28,892 nt of DNA. Origin: Caryophanales bacterium UBA7278. GTDB taxonomy: Bacteria; Bacillota_I; Bacilli_A; RFN20; CAG-826. The stretch is from assembly GCA_002472275.1 (NCBI GenBank), contig DKRQ01000007.1, positions 1-28,892 of the forward strand, read 5' to 3'. The position numbers were made by a program, and so were the translations under genes. Below the pieces are notes generated by a model. That model searched no databases, was not told the DNA's origin, and was given only the letters and a program-made list of their open reading frames with translations. This document shows positions 16,827 through 24,878 of the stretch, one piece after another; the stretch's first letter is position 1, and every line of letters begins with the position of its first letter.

Positions 16827-16879
16827 GCAAGCAAAGCCCATCATTAGAAGAATTAGCGGCGATTTCTAAGGAAAAGGGG

Positions 16880-16913
16880 TCGCAAAAAACCGAAGTTGGT
16901 CTATTTTAGAGGC
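16880..16913 (+). promoter_or_regulatory. Leaderless-type promoter of the membrane HTH gene
   Basis: TCGCAA (16880-16885), a 16-bp spacer and TATTTT (16902-16907) are followed by 6 nt and ATG 16914. No ribosome-binding site fits. Confidence 0.5.
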
Positions 16914-17828
16914 ATGAAAAAGAGGGTCGGATTGATCTTCCTCATCTCCGAGTTTGTTTTGGGGCTCGGCGCTTTCGTCTTGGTTTCGCTCATCTTCAGG
17001 GATTCCACGAACTTCCTTTCTGCCTCGTGGCCTTATGTCCTTGTGTTTGGAGTGGTTCTTCTCGCGTCCATGGCAATGATGTCAATCTGGCTTTTGAAAT
17101 GGAAAAGCGGGAGAAAGGCCGAAGGGGAAATCAAAGCAGTGGATTTCCGCCTCCTGAACGGGAATTTGCCGGTTTTCGGCATTGTTCTTTTGGCTATCTC
17201 CTTGGGCGCCTATTATCTAGGAAGCCTTTTCGTGAACTACCCAATTGGCCAAGGGAAAGGGGAGGCCATCACCCGAGCCATTCTCTCCCATTTTTCCGGG
17301 GTGGGCACCTCGATGATCGTTTCCCTCCTTGCGACCCTGCTATATCTAAGATTCCTCCCGTTTCTAACCAAAACCGGCAAAAGGGACCTCGTTCTTCCCA
17401 TTATCTCAATCCTTTTATTTAAAGGATTCCTTGAGGGAACCTATGGATTGTTTTCCTCCATTTCCCAGGCTCTGGCCGGTTTCCTCGGTCTTTTCGTCAT
17501 TGGGGCCCTCGCATATCTAACCATCGCCCTCATCGTCTATGCAAAGGCCAAAGAATGCGTGACGGTTGCAGGCGAGACGTCCTTCGACGACCCAAAAACC
17601 CCGCTTGGGTGGAAGATCAGAAACGCCAGGGTCGAAAAAGGCATCAACCAAAAACAATTGGGTAAGCTCATCGGACTCCCAAAGGCAGGGGTTCTCGAAA
17701 TCGAAATCGGAACTTCGAAACCGACGAGGAAAACGCTTCTTAGGATCTCCGAGGTCCTCGATGTCGATTTCACCTCCGAGGAATGGGCCGAGGCGGAAAA
17801 CCAAGAGAATGGCGCCAAAGCGGATTAG
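16914..17828 (+). CDS. Membrane-anchored XRE-type transcriptional regulator
   Basis: This 304-aa protein joins six predicted membrane segments (about residues 5-27, 40-62, 86-108, 130-148, 160-178 and 188-212) to a C-terminal cytoplasmic helix-turn-helix of the XRE/Cro type. The HTH spans about 230-286: GWKIRNARVEKGINQKQLGKLIGLPKAGVLEIE, then TRKTLLRISEVLDV. Usually XRE HTH domains are N-terminal, so this is a reversed layout in which a membrane sensor could control DNA binding directly. It lies 41 bp upstream of the redox operon, whose own -10 box is in that gap, so it may regulate that operon; this is inference. A TTG at 16896 is in frame but lies upstream of the predicted transcription start. 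Confidence 0.8.
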   Translation: MKKRVGLIFLISEFVLGLGAFVLVSLIFRDSTNFLSASWPYVLVFGVVLLASMAMMSIWLLKWKSGRKAEGEIKAVDFRLLNGNLPVFGIVLLAISLGAYYLGSLFVNYPIGQGKGEAITRAILSHFSGVGTSMIVSLLATLLYLRFLPFLTKTGKRDLVLPIISILLFKGFLEGTYGLFSSISQALAGFLGLFVIGALAYLTIALIVYAKAKECVTVAGETSFDDPKTPLGWKIRNARVEKGINQKQLGKLIGLPKAGVLEIEIGTSKPTRKTLLRISEVLDVDFTSEEWAEAENQENGAKAD

Positions 17829-17854
17829 GAATAACCAAAGCCGGCGAAACCATC

Positions 17855-17869
17855 TATAATGCTTCCCAT
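17855..17869 (+). promoter_or_regulatory. -10 box of the redox operon
   Basis: A consensus TATAAT (17855-17860) ends 9 nt before ATG 17870, giving a predicted leader of 2-3 nt. No clear -35 is visible, which would fit an activator-dependent promoter. Confidence 0.55.
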
Positions 17870-19297
17870 ATGGAAGATGTCATCATCATCGGGGCTGGCG
17901 CGGTTGGCGCTTTCGTGGCCAGGAATCTTTCCCGATACAAAGCAAGCGTCCTCGTCCTGGAAGAACAAAACGACGTCGGAGACGTCACTTCCATGGCTAA
18001 CTCGGCGATCGTGCATTCCGGCTACGACCCCGTCCCCGGAACCAAGAAAGCCTATTGCAACGTCAAAGGCAACGCGATGTTCCCCAAGCTTTGCGAGGAA
18101 CTCGACGTCGAATTCGAACAAAACGGATCCTTGACCGTCGCCCTCGACGACAAGCAATTCGCGATGTTAGAAGGGCTGCAGCAGCGCGCCAAGGAAAACG
18201 GCGTCCCCACGAGGCTTGTCCTCACCGAAGAGCTCTTTAAGATGGAACCTAACCTGAACCCCTGTGCCAAAGGTGCCCTTTTCTGCCCGACCGCCGGAAT
18301 CGTCAATCCCTTCACCCTCACCGCCCACGCCTTCGAAAACGCCCTCGATAACGGGGTGAAGCTCCGTTTGGGCGAGAAAGTGGTGGACATCAAGGAAAAC
18401 GGCGGCGTTTACTCCGTCAAAACCACCAAAGGCGAATACCAGGCCAAGATGGTCGTCGACTGCGCCGGCCTCCATTCCGCCGAGATCGCCTCGATGGTCG
18501 AACCCGTCGAATGGAAGGTTAACGCCAGGAAAGGCCAATACTACGTCTTGGACCATTTCAAGTTGGGCTTTGTGAATTCCGTCCTCTTCCCCCTTCCTTC
18601 CGAAAAGGGCAAGGGCATCCTCGTCTCGAAGACCACCTCGGGCAACTACATCGTCGGTCCTTCCTCGGAATGGAACGAGGACTTGGACGACTTTTCTACG
18701 GACGCGGCGACCTTGGCTAACGTTAAGGAACAGGCCACCGCGATGGTGCCCGGCATCCCCTTCAGGGAACAAATCAGGGTCTTCGCGGGCAACAGGGCGA
18801 CCCCGTCCACCCACGACTTCATCATCGAACCGCTTCCCCATCACCCCGGATTCATCTGCTGCGGCGGCATCGAATCCCCGGGCCTCGTCTCCTCGCCCGC
18901 GATCGGCGAGCACGTGGTCGAGCAGCTCATCGCCCCGTTCCTGAAACTAGAGGAAAAGAAGCAGTGGGAGCCTTGCGTCAGGAAGCACGTTAGAATTGCC
19001 TCCCTTCCTATGGAAGAAAGGAACCGCCTCATCAAGGAAAACCCCCATTACGGCATCATGGTTTGCAATTGCGAGAAGGTCTCGCTCGGTGAGCTCGAAG
19101 ACGAACTCAATCGTTCCCTTCCTTGCCTTACCATCAAGGCGATGAAAAAGCGCACAAGGGCCGGCTTTGGCAAGTGCCAAGGCGGGTTCTGCCAACCCAA
19201 GGTCTTGCTGCTACTAGCCAAGAAACTCGGGATCGACCCCACCGAGGTCAAATACGATAGGGACCATAGCGAAGTCCTAGAAGGGAGGAGCAAGTGA
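17870..19297 (+). CDS. FAD-dependent oxidoreductase with BFD-type [2Fe-2S] domain (GlpA/LhgO-like)
   Basis: This 475-aa DAO-superfamily flavoenzyme resembles anaerobic glycerol-3-phosphate dehydrogenase subunit A and L-2-hydroxyglutarate oxidase. The FAD-binding IIGAGAVGAFVARNL motif is at residues 6-20 and VVDCAGLHS is central. FICCGGIESPGL lies near the end of the oxidase domain. The C-terminal ~85 residues are a bacterioferritin-associated-ferredoxin-like domain with four cluster cysteines (399, 401, 436, 441). Inferred role: oxidation of a 2-hydroxyacid or glycerol-3-phosphate, with electrons passed to the partner flavoprotein. I start at ATG 17870, which fits the GAG motif and the promoter; the open frame extends to 17783 but overlaps the previous gene. 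The stop and next start share one base (TGATG). Confidence 0.88.
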   Translation: MEDVIIIGAGAVGAFVARNLSRYKASVLVLEEQNDVGDVTSMANSAIVHSGYDPVPGTKKAYCNVKGNAMFPKLCEELDVEFEQNGSLTVALDDKQFAMLEGLQQRAKENGVPTRLVLTEELFKMEPNLNPCAKGALFCPTAGIVNPFTLTAHAFENALDNGVKLRLGEKVVDIKENGGVYSVKTTKGEYQAKMVVDCAGLHSAEIASMVEPVEWKVNARKGQYYVLDHFKLGFVNSVLFPLPSEKGKGILVSKTTSGNYIVGPSSEWNEDLDDFSTDAATLANVKEQATAMVPGIPFREQIRVFAGNRATPSTHDFIIEPLPHHPGFICCGGIESPGLVSSPAIGEHVVEQLIAPFLKLEEKKQWEPCVRKHVRIASLPMEERNRLIKENPHYGIMVCNCEKVSLGELEDELNRSLPCLTIKAMKKRTRAGFGKCQGGFCQPKVLLLLAKKLGIDPTEVKYDRDHSEVLEGRSK

Positions 19298-20562
19298 TGG
19301 AAAAGCGCGATCTCGTCATCATCGGCGGCGGTTCCGCCGGCATGGCCGCGGCCGTCGCGGCCTACGATAAGGGCGTCCACGACATCCTGATCCTCGAAAG
19401 GACCGAGTTTCTCGGCGGCATCCTCAACCAATGCATCCATAACGGCTTCGGCCTCCACGAATTCAAGGAGGAGCTGACCGGACCCGAGTTCTTCACCCGC
19501 TTCGTCAAACAGGTCGAGGAACGTGGCATCGAATATAAACTTAGCGCCAACGTGGTTGGTGTCACCAAGGACAAGGTCGTCACCTATTTCTCGGGTGAGG
19601 ATGGCTGCGTCGAGGTGCAGGCCAAGGCCATCGTCATGGCGGCGGGCTGCTACGAAAGGAACGCCGGCGCGATCGGCATTCCCGGCGACCGTCCTTCCGG
19701 CGTCATCACCGCCGGTCAGGCCCAGCTCTACCTCAACGCCTACGGCTACATGGTCGGCAAAAAGGTGTTCATCCTAGGCTCGGGCGACATTGGCCTCATT
19801 ATGGCCAGGCGCATGACCCTCGAAGGGGCGAAGGTTCTCGGCGTTGCCGAGCTTATGCCCTATAGCAATGGCCTAGAAAGAAACATCCAGCAATGCCTCA
19901 AGGACTTCGATATCCCTCTCTACCTCTCCCACACGGTGACCAAGGTCATCGGCAAGGGAAAGCTAGAAGCCATCGAGATTTCGCAGGTCGACGAGAGGAT
20001 GAAGCCTATCCCCGGGACCGAGAAGAGGTTCGAGGTCGATACCCTCTTGCTCTCCATCGGGCTTATCCCCAATAACGACCTTCTCGACAAAGCCGGCATC
20101 GAGGCCTCCAAGACCCGCGGGGCCAAGGTCGACTCCAGGATGATGACTCTTTCCGCCCCCGGTATCTTCTCCGCGGGCAACGTCCTCCATGTTCATGACC
20201 TCGTCGACTACGTGGTCGCCGAAGGCAGGACCGCCGGCGAAGGCGCGGCCGCCTATATCAAAGGCGAGCTTAAGCCTAGCGAGGAAGGGATCCTCACCGA
20301 AGCCGGCAAGGGAATCGGATACGTCGTTCCCGCCAAACTCGATTTGGACGCCCCGGGAGATGCGCTGGAGGTCAAATTCCGCGTGTCCCGCCCCTCCAAA
20401 AACGTCTACGTCGTCTATTCCCAAGGCGGCGTGCCCATCAAGAAGATACTCAAGCTCGCCATCATCCCAAGTGAGATGGAAATCTACAAACTACCCAAGA
20501 ACCTGCTAAAAGCAGACGGGGGACCCCTTACCGTCTCCCTGGAACCCAAGGAGGAGAAATAA
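19297..20562 (+). CDS. NAD(P)/FAD-dependent oxidoreductase (pyridine nucleotide-disulfide type)
   Basis: This 421-aa flavoprotein has two dinucleotide-binding motifs: VIIGGGSAGMAAAV (about 8-20) for FAD and VFILGSGDIGLIMAR (about 155-170) for NAD(P). The family-specific segment LGGILNQCIHNGFG (Cys46), AGCYERNAGAIGIPGDRPSG and the C-terminal FAD contact GIFSAGNVLHVHD are also present. It is the usual partner of the DAO-BFD protein and DUF1667 protein in Bacillota, a set often treated as a GlpABC-like dehydrogenase. It probably shuttles electrons between substrate oxidation and NAD(P) or another carrier. A GGGAGGAG ribosome-binding site supports ATG 19297 over the GTG one codon earlier. It overlaps both neighbours by one base. 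Confidence 0.9.
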   Translation: MEKRDLVIIGGGSAGMAAAVAAYDKGVHDILILERTEFLGGILNQCIHNGFGLHEFKEELTGPEFFTRFVKQVEERGIEYKLSANVVGVTKDKVVTYFSGEDGCVEVQAKAIVMAAGCYERNAGAIGIPGDRPSGVITAGQAQLYLNAYGYMVGKKVFILGSGDIGLIMARRMTLEGAKVLGVAELMPYSNGLERNIQQCLKDFDIPLYLSHTVTKVIGKGKLEAIEISQVDERMKPIPGTEKRFEVDTLLLSIGLIPNNDLLDKAGIEASKTRGAKVDSRMMTLSAPGIFSAGNVLHVHDLVDYVVAEGRTAGEGAAAYIKGELKPSEEGILTEAGKGIGYVVPAKLDLDAPGDALEVKFRVSRPSKNVYVVYSQGGVPIKKILKLAIIPSEMEIYKLPKNLLKADGGPLTVSLEPKEEK

Positions 20563-20912
20563 TGGCCGTCGAACTAACCTGCATCGTTTGTCCCAGGGGC
20601 TGCCACCTCCACGTCGACGATGACCTCAACGTGACCGGCAATAGCTGCCCTAGGGGCGCCGTCTATGGCAAACAAGAGGTATCCAACCCCGTCAGGACCC
20701 TCACGAGCACCGTGGTCGTCGAAGGATCTGGCCACCTATGGGTCTGCCCCGTCAAAACCGACGTGGCGATCCCAAAAGGAAAACTCTTCGATGCCATGAA
20801 GGAAGTCAACGCCGTGAAGGCCAAGGTGCCCGTCCACATCGGCGACGTCCTCCTAAAGGGCATCGCCGGGACCGAGGCGAACCTCATCGCCACCAGGGAA
20901 ATCCTGGACTAA
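20562..20912 (+). CDS. DUF1667 family protein, redox operon partner
   Basis: This 116-aa protein matches the DUF1667 pattern. An N-terminal cysteine cluster (Cys7, Cys10 and Cys14 in CIVCPRGCHLHV, then Cys29 in NSCPRGAVYG) resembles a metal or Fe-S site. It is followed by NPVRTLTSTVVVEG and a C-terminal PVHIGDVLLKGI segment. DUF1667 genes typically close operons encoding the two preceding flavoenzymes. It may be the small electron-transfer or maturation subunit; its biochemical role is not established. Its start overlaps the preceding stop by one base (TAATG), and a GAGGAGAAATA stretch provides the ribosome-binding site. A terminator follows immediately. Confidence 0.9.
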   Translation: MAVELTCIVCPRGCHLHVDDDLNVTGNSCPRGAVYGKQEVSNPVRTLTSTVVVEGSGHLWVCPVKTDVAIPKGKLFDAMKEVNAVKAKVPVHIGDVLLKGIAGTEANLIATREILD

Positions 20913-20924
20913 AAATCGAGATTG

Positions 20925-20952
20925 CCCGAGTTAACTCGGGTTTTCTTTTTAT
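20925..20952 (+). terminator. Terminator of the redox operon
   Basis: CCCGAG (20925-20930), a TTAA loop and CTCGGG (20935-20940) form a perfect stem followed by TTTTCTTTTT. Confidence 0.9.
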
Positions 20953-20982
20953 GACAGAGGTAGACCCAAAGATCTTGTCGAC

Positions 20983-21016
20983 TTGACAATCCCTGTTATG
21001 ACCATATTCTTAGAGC
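20983..21016 (+). promoter_or_regulatory. Leaderless-type promoter with consensus -35
   Basis: A consensus TTGACA (20983-20988), a 16-bp spacer and TATTCT (21005-21010) are followed by 6 nt and ATG 21017. It is the clearest example of this spacing in the window. Confidence 0.7.
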
Positions 21017-21709
21017 ATGAAAACAATCGCCATTTCTATTCTCGTATCAGCATTGTGTTTGCTGGGCGGTTCGAAAGGCTACGACGACCCTTATTTGGAT
21101 GACGTTTTACGCATCCGAATTATTAATTTTTATGGCTCGGCCGATTCGATGGCCGAGGACGTTGGAACCGATGAGCCAAGCGGAAGGAGCGACGACGGCG
21201 CCTTTTGGGGCCATTCTTTTATTGAATTGAAGAATATATCCGGCTCCTATTTGCAGGTTGGCCTACTCGGTTTTGGAAATAATTCTTGTATGACAATTGG
21301 CTGTTTTTCAGGGATAAAATCCGGCGGAAACCCCGTTTATGGTAGTGATGGGATTTGGTATAACCGGGAATCCTGGGAGCCGAGCGGACAGGGTTTTCTG
21401 AGTTTGGAGAGTCAAAGCCTAACCACAACCATCGACGAATTGGGGAGGGCGGTTATTGCCGACATAATCACCACCGCGGGGAATTCTTACTACGATCTTT
21501 TTACGCATAATTGCACCCATCTCGCCGTCCAAATATGGAATGCCGTGGCGCCGTCTTATTGGATCCTCTCGCCAACAATCGCCGCACCTTATACCTTGAG
21601 GACCGCGATAACCAACAAAGCCGGGCACGGGACTAATGTCTCGTTCAATTGCGGATCGACCGTTGGGTACGTAGACGGGAATCCACCGTCTCTTCATACC
21701 ACTTGGTAA
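21017..21709 (+). CDS. Putative secreted protein with permuted NlpC/P60-like His and Cys motifs
   Basis: This 230-aa protein starts with a signal peptide (hydrophobic residues about 3-17, likely cleaved near 19-22). The mature part carries FWGHSFIELKN (His66) and, about 100 residues later, a THNCTHLAVQIW segment (Cys166, His168). A GHxF motif before an NCxxxA motif is the order seen in circularly permuted papain-like folds (LRAT, YiiX and DUF4105 groups), so a peptidase, amidase or acyltransferase is possible. I cannot confirm the fold by eye. Base composition is lower in GC than the upstream redox operon, hinting at a different origin. The next gene, a membrane protein, starts 5 bases after its stop, so the two probably form one operon. 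Confidence 0.65.
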   Translation: MKTIAISILVSALCLLGGSKGYDDPYLDDVLRIRIINFYGSADSMAEDVGTDEPSGRSDDGAFWGHSFIELKNISGSYLQVGLLGFGNNSCMTIGCFSGIKSGGNPVYGSDGIWYNRESWEPSGQGFLSLESQSLTTTIDELGRAVIADIITTAGNSYYDLFTHNCTHLAVQIWNAVAPSYWILSPTIAAPYTLRTAITNKAGHGTNVSFNCGSTVGYVDGNPPSLHTTW

Positions 21710-21714
21710 CCAGC

Positions 21715-22503
21715 ATGGGGCGTTCGAAATGGATCTCGATTCTTCTTCCGATCGGATGTTTGGCGATCGCTGCTTGCTTTGCATTGATTGGATTGGAAAC
21801 TTCTGTTCTCTATGGAAAGTCCAATGTCAGAGGGGTTCCTTTTTCCGTCTTTTTCCTTTTTGGATTCGCCGGTTTGTTCCTCGTTCGTTCGGTTTTCTTA
21901 GTTTTTCTTTCCGACAAGGAGTTTTTCACCTTGGAAACGGGGGCAAAAGCAAAGGAATCCACGGCCGATCGTCTTTTCAGAATAGGTTGCCTCGCAATAG
22001 CCATGGCAGTCGTCGCGACGTATCACTATTTCCTGGTTCTTGCCAAGGAAAGGGGAGATTTGCAGGCCTATTTCGCCTTAGCCTTCTGGAAAGGGGTCCC
22101 TAACGGAATGGGGGAATATCCCAAATACGCACCGACGGTTGGCGGGAATTTCCTTCTCGAAGGCGAATTCCGATGGCTCTTTGTCCTCGTTTATTTCCTC
22201 TGCTCGCGCCTCCCCACCATCGTTTCAAAGCGGAATCGCAAATTGTTTGGGTCGAAAAAGCTCAGCTTCTTCGACGGCCTGCTCCTTTTCGTTGGCTGCG
22301 CGATCGGCGTCCCGTCCCTCATTTCCCAGATATTCATTTATCCCCACATCGTTCCTGAAAAGAACCTTAGTGAAACCTTGAAAAACGTCACCTGCCTCGT
22401 TCTCTTGCTCGTTTTCGTTGCTTTGGATGTCCTCGGTGTCTTCCTCAGAAAGAAAGTGGGAAAAGATGAAAAACCAATGCAGAGAGGGCAAAAGGAAGGA
22501 TAA
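21715..22503 (+). CDS. Multi-pass membrane protein of unknown function
   Basis: I do not recognise this 262-aa protein. It has about six predicted membrane segments (residues near 6-30, 42-66, 82-104, 150-172, 188-214 and 230-252) and a basic C-terminus. There are no motifs of known transporters. I start at ATG 21715, just after the preceding stop, although the frame stays open to 21649 inside that gene. The ribosome-binding site is poor, which suggests coupling to the upstream secreted protein. Its composition resembles that protein and differs from the core genes. A working idea is a membrane partner for the secreted candidate hydrolase, unsupported beyond adjacency. Confidence 0.7.
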   Translation: MGRSKWISILLPIGCLAIAACFALIGLETSVLYGKSNVRGVPFSVFFLFGFAGLFLVRSVFLVFLSDKEFFTLETGAKAKESTADRLFRIGCLAIAMAVVATYHYFLVLAKERGDLQAYFALAFWKGVPNGMGEYPKYAPTVGGNFLLEGEFRWLFVLVYFLCSRLPTIVSKRNRKLFGSKKLSFFDGLLLFVGCAIGVPSLISQIFIYPHIVPEKNLSETLKNVTCLVLLLVFVALDVLGVFLRKKVGKDEKPMQRGQKEG

Positions 22504-22527
22504 AGTCAAACCAAGAAAGCGTTTTCC

Positions 22528-22560
22528 CTAAAAATATGCCCAACAGGGCGTTTTTTATTG
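22528..22560 (+). terminator. Terminator after the membrane protein gene
   Basis: AAAAATATGCCC, an AACA loop and GGGC (22545-22548 region) are followed by GTTTTTTATT. The core stem is only 4 bp but is extended by A-U pairing with the T-run. Confidence 0.7.
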
Positions 22561-22588
22561 TAAGATTCCATTAAGGAATGTTCGTCCA

Positions 22589-23131
22589 ATGCGTTGCTTA
22601 GTTGTTTCCGATATCCACGGGCGCTTGAAGGTCGCCAAGAAACTGGCCGATCTTTTCGACACAGTGAAGCCCGACAAGATCATCGTCCTGGGCGACAATC
22701 TCTATAACGGGCCCCGCAACGGCGTCCCCGCGGATTACGACCCAATGGGAGTCGCCGACATTCTCAACCGCTACGCGGACAAGATCATCGGCATCCGCGG
22801 CAACTGCGATTCCCGCGTCGACGAGGCGGTGCTCCGCTTCAGGATGCAGGATTCCCGTGTGGTCTACGTCAACGGGTTCCGTTGCGACCTCATCCATGGC
22901 GACCTATTGACCTCGAACCTATTGCAGGTCGAAAGGGGCGACATCCTGATGTATGGGCACACCCACATCCCGATGCTTAAGCGCGAGGACGGCGTCATCT
23001 ACCTCAATCCCGGCTCGCCCTCGTTCCCCAAAAACGGCTTCCCGCCGTCATACGCGATATTCGATAGGGGCCTCATCAAGGTGCTTAGCCTCGAGGACGA
23101 CACCCCCATCTACGAGTTGGAGGCTCGATAA
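22589..23131 (+). CDS. yfcE: YfcE/MJ0936-family metallophosphodiesterase
   Basis: This 180-aa protein is a compact calcineurin-like phosphoesterase. The metal-binding motifs stand in order: SDIHG (7-11), LGDNLYNGPRN (about 34-44), GNCDSR (about 71-76), LIHGD (about 101-105) and GHTHIP (about 123-128). Known members hydrolyse phosphodiesters such as bis-pNPP and possibly cyclic nucleotides; the natural substrate is generally not known. A TAAGAT box at 22561-22566 and an AAGGA-like ribosome-binding site precede it. It ends 4 bases before the RNase J-like gene, so both are likely cotranscribed. Confidence 0.93.
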   Translation: MRCLVVSDIHGRLKVAKKLADLFDTVKPDKIIVLGDNLYNGPRNGVPADYDPMGVADILNRYADKIIGIRGNCDSRVDEAVLRFRMQDSRVVYVNGFRCDLIHGDLLTSNLLQVERGDILMYGHTHIPMLKREDGVIYLNPGSPSFPKNGFPPSYAIFDRGLIKVLSLEDDTPIYELEAR

Positions 23132-23135
23132 GGAA

Positions 23136-24818
23136 ATGGCAGTCACAAATAGCAAAATCAGAATCTTCGCCTTAGGCGGCCTCGACGAATCGGGCAAAAA
23201 CTGCATCGTCATCGAAATCGACGGCGACATCTACGTGATCGGTCCCGGCATCGCCGAACCCGACAAAACGATGCCGGGCGTCGACTACCTCATCCCCAAT
23301 TACGATTACCTCAAGGAGAACAAGGACAGGGTCAAAGGCTATTTCCTACTCCACGGCCACGATGATGAGATCGGGGCGCTCGCCTACATCTACGAGGACG
23401 TCCCGGCCCCGGTTTTTGGCTCCGCGGTCACCTTGGCGATGCTTAAGATCTTCACTTCCCACGTCAAGAAAGACCCCTCCATGTATAAAACCGTCACTGT
23501 CGACCCGACCTCGACATTCCTAGTAGGGGGGAGGAAGGTCCATTTCTTCCATACCGCCCATAACATCGCCGATAGTTCCGGCATGGCGATCGAAACCCCT
23601 TATGGCAACATCGTCTATGGCAGCGACTACGTCGTAGAGAACGCGGCCGACAAGGACTATCTTTTCGACATCACCGCGATTTCCCAGATCGCCGAGAAGC
23701 CGACCCTCGCCCTTTTGGCGGAGTCCCTCTACGCGACGAAGCCCGGCTACACCGCCCCGAAATACAAACTGACCGACCACGTCCTCGAGGCGTTCAAAAA
23801 CGCCGAGGGCAGGATCTTCGTTTCCCTTTTCTCCTCCAACCTCTATAACTTCGACGAGATCATCCGCCTCTCAGTTCTCTTTAAGAGAAAGATCGTCTGC
23901 TACGACTCGGGCGCATCCGACATCCTCAAGGCCATGCAGCCCTGCGGATCCCTCGTCATCCCGCGTGAGAACTTCGCCTCAACCGACGACATCCTCCGCC
24001 ATAAGGACCAGGACCTCGTCATCTTGATGTCCGGGTTCGGGGCCAAACTATTCCGCAAGATCGCGATGCTCGCCTCGGGCGAAAACGAGGACAAGCGCAT
24101 CAAAATCAAGCCCACGGACACCTTCATCATCGCCTCGCCTAGCGACGACAACACCGAACTTGAGTTCGTCGACGCGGCGGATGAACTATTCCGCACCGGA
24201 TGCAAAGTGGTGATGGTGCCCAAGAAGTCCTTCATGAAGATGCAGGCCTCCGAGGAGGACCTCAAGATGATGGCCTCCCTCTTCAAGCCGAAGTACTACA
24301 TTCCCGTCAAGGGGTTCTATAAGGACCTCCTCGCCAACGCGATGCTCGCCCTCTCTATGGGGTTAGGGCTCACCCACCAAAACGTCTTCGTCCTCGAAAA
24401 CGGCATGTCGGTCCTCATCGACGAGAAGGGCGCGAGGGTCTTCGACGAGAAGATCCCCCATGGCGACATCATGATCGACGGCTCGGGAGTGGGGGACATC
24501 TCCACCTCGGTCCTAAGCGACCGCACCAAGCTCGCCGAAGGCGCCGTCATCGTCGCGGCCACGATCTCCCGCAAGAAGATGGGCATCGTCGCCGGCCCCG
24601 AGGTGCAGACCAGGGGCCTCGTGGTCGGCAAGGAAGCCGATGCCTTGACCCGCGACCTAAGCAAGATCCTGCTCTCCACGGTCGAGGAACTCGTCACCTC
24701 CCACGACTTCAACATGGCCGAGCTCAAGCAAAACGTCTACGAAAAGTGCTTGCGCGCCATCCGCAGATCCACCGGCAAGGAGCCGATGGTGCTGCCGCTT
24801 CTAGTCGAAGTCGAATAA
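23136..24818 (+). CDS. rnjB: RNase J-family protein with degenerate active site (RNase J2-like)
   Basis: This 560-aa protein has the full RNase J length: metallo-beta-lactamase and beta-CASP domains, then a C-terminal domain. Recognisable blocks include LGGLDESGKN (13-22), ENKDRVKGYFLLHGHDDEIG (61-80), AHNIADSSGMAIETPYGNIVYGSD (141-164) and KPKYYIPVKGFYKDL (384-398). RNase J enzymes combine 5'-3' exonuclease and endonuclease activity. Here several metal ligands are changed: HGHxDH has become HGHDDE (Glu78), the later SGH-type histidine is missing (FMKMQAS at 366-372), and PVHGEY has become PVKGFY (Lys392). Catalysis is therefore doubtful, as for the weakly active J2 subunit of B. subtilis. 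The position next to ftsK/spoIIIE also matches B. subtilis rnjB. ATG 23136 has GGAGG 12 nt upstream. Confidence 0.85.
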   Translation: MAVTNSKIRIFALGGLDESGKNCIVIEIDGDIYVIGPGIAEPDKTMPGVDYLIPNYDYLKENKDRVKGYFLLHGHDDEIGALAYIYEDVPAPVFGSAVTLAMLKIFTSHVKKDPSMYKTVTVDPTSTFLVGGRKVHFFHTAHNIADSSGMAIETPYGNIVYGSDYVVENAADKDYLFDITAISQIAEKPTLALLAESLYATKPGYTAPKYKLTDHVLEAFKNAEGRIFVSLFSSNLYNFDEIIRLSVLFKRKIVCYDSGASDILKAMQPCGSLVIPRENFASTDDILRHKDQDLVILMSGFGAKLFRKIAMLASGENEDKRIKIKPTDTFIIASPSDDNTELEFVDAADELFRTGCKVVMVPKKSFMKMQASEEDLKMMASLFKPKYYIPVKGFYKDLLANAMLALSMGLGLTHQNVFVLENGMSVLIDEKGARVFDEKIPHGDIMIDGSGVGDISTSVLSDRTKLAEGAVIVAATISRKKMGIVAGPEVQTRGLVVGKEADALTRDLSKILLSTVEELVTSHDFNMAELKQNVYEKCLRAIRRSTGKEPMVLPLLVEVE

Positions 24819-24842
24819 TCGCAAAACCGTCTTTTCATTACC

Positions 24843-24878
24843 TTGTAATGCGAGATTTCCCATCGCTATAATTGCTCT
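24843..24878 (+). promoter_or_regulatory. Leaderless-type promoter of ftsK
   Basis: TTGTAA (24843-24848), an 18-bp spacer and a consensus TATAAT (24867-24872) are followed by 6 nt and ATG 24879. There is no Shine-Dalgarno sequence. Confidence 0.65.

Noticed and set aside
18167..18913. 248-aa minus-strand open frame
   Set aside because: It lies wholly antisense to the DAO-BFD gene, which has clear FAD and Fe-S motifs.
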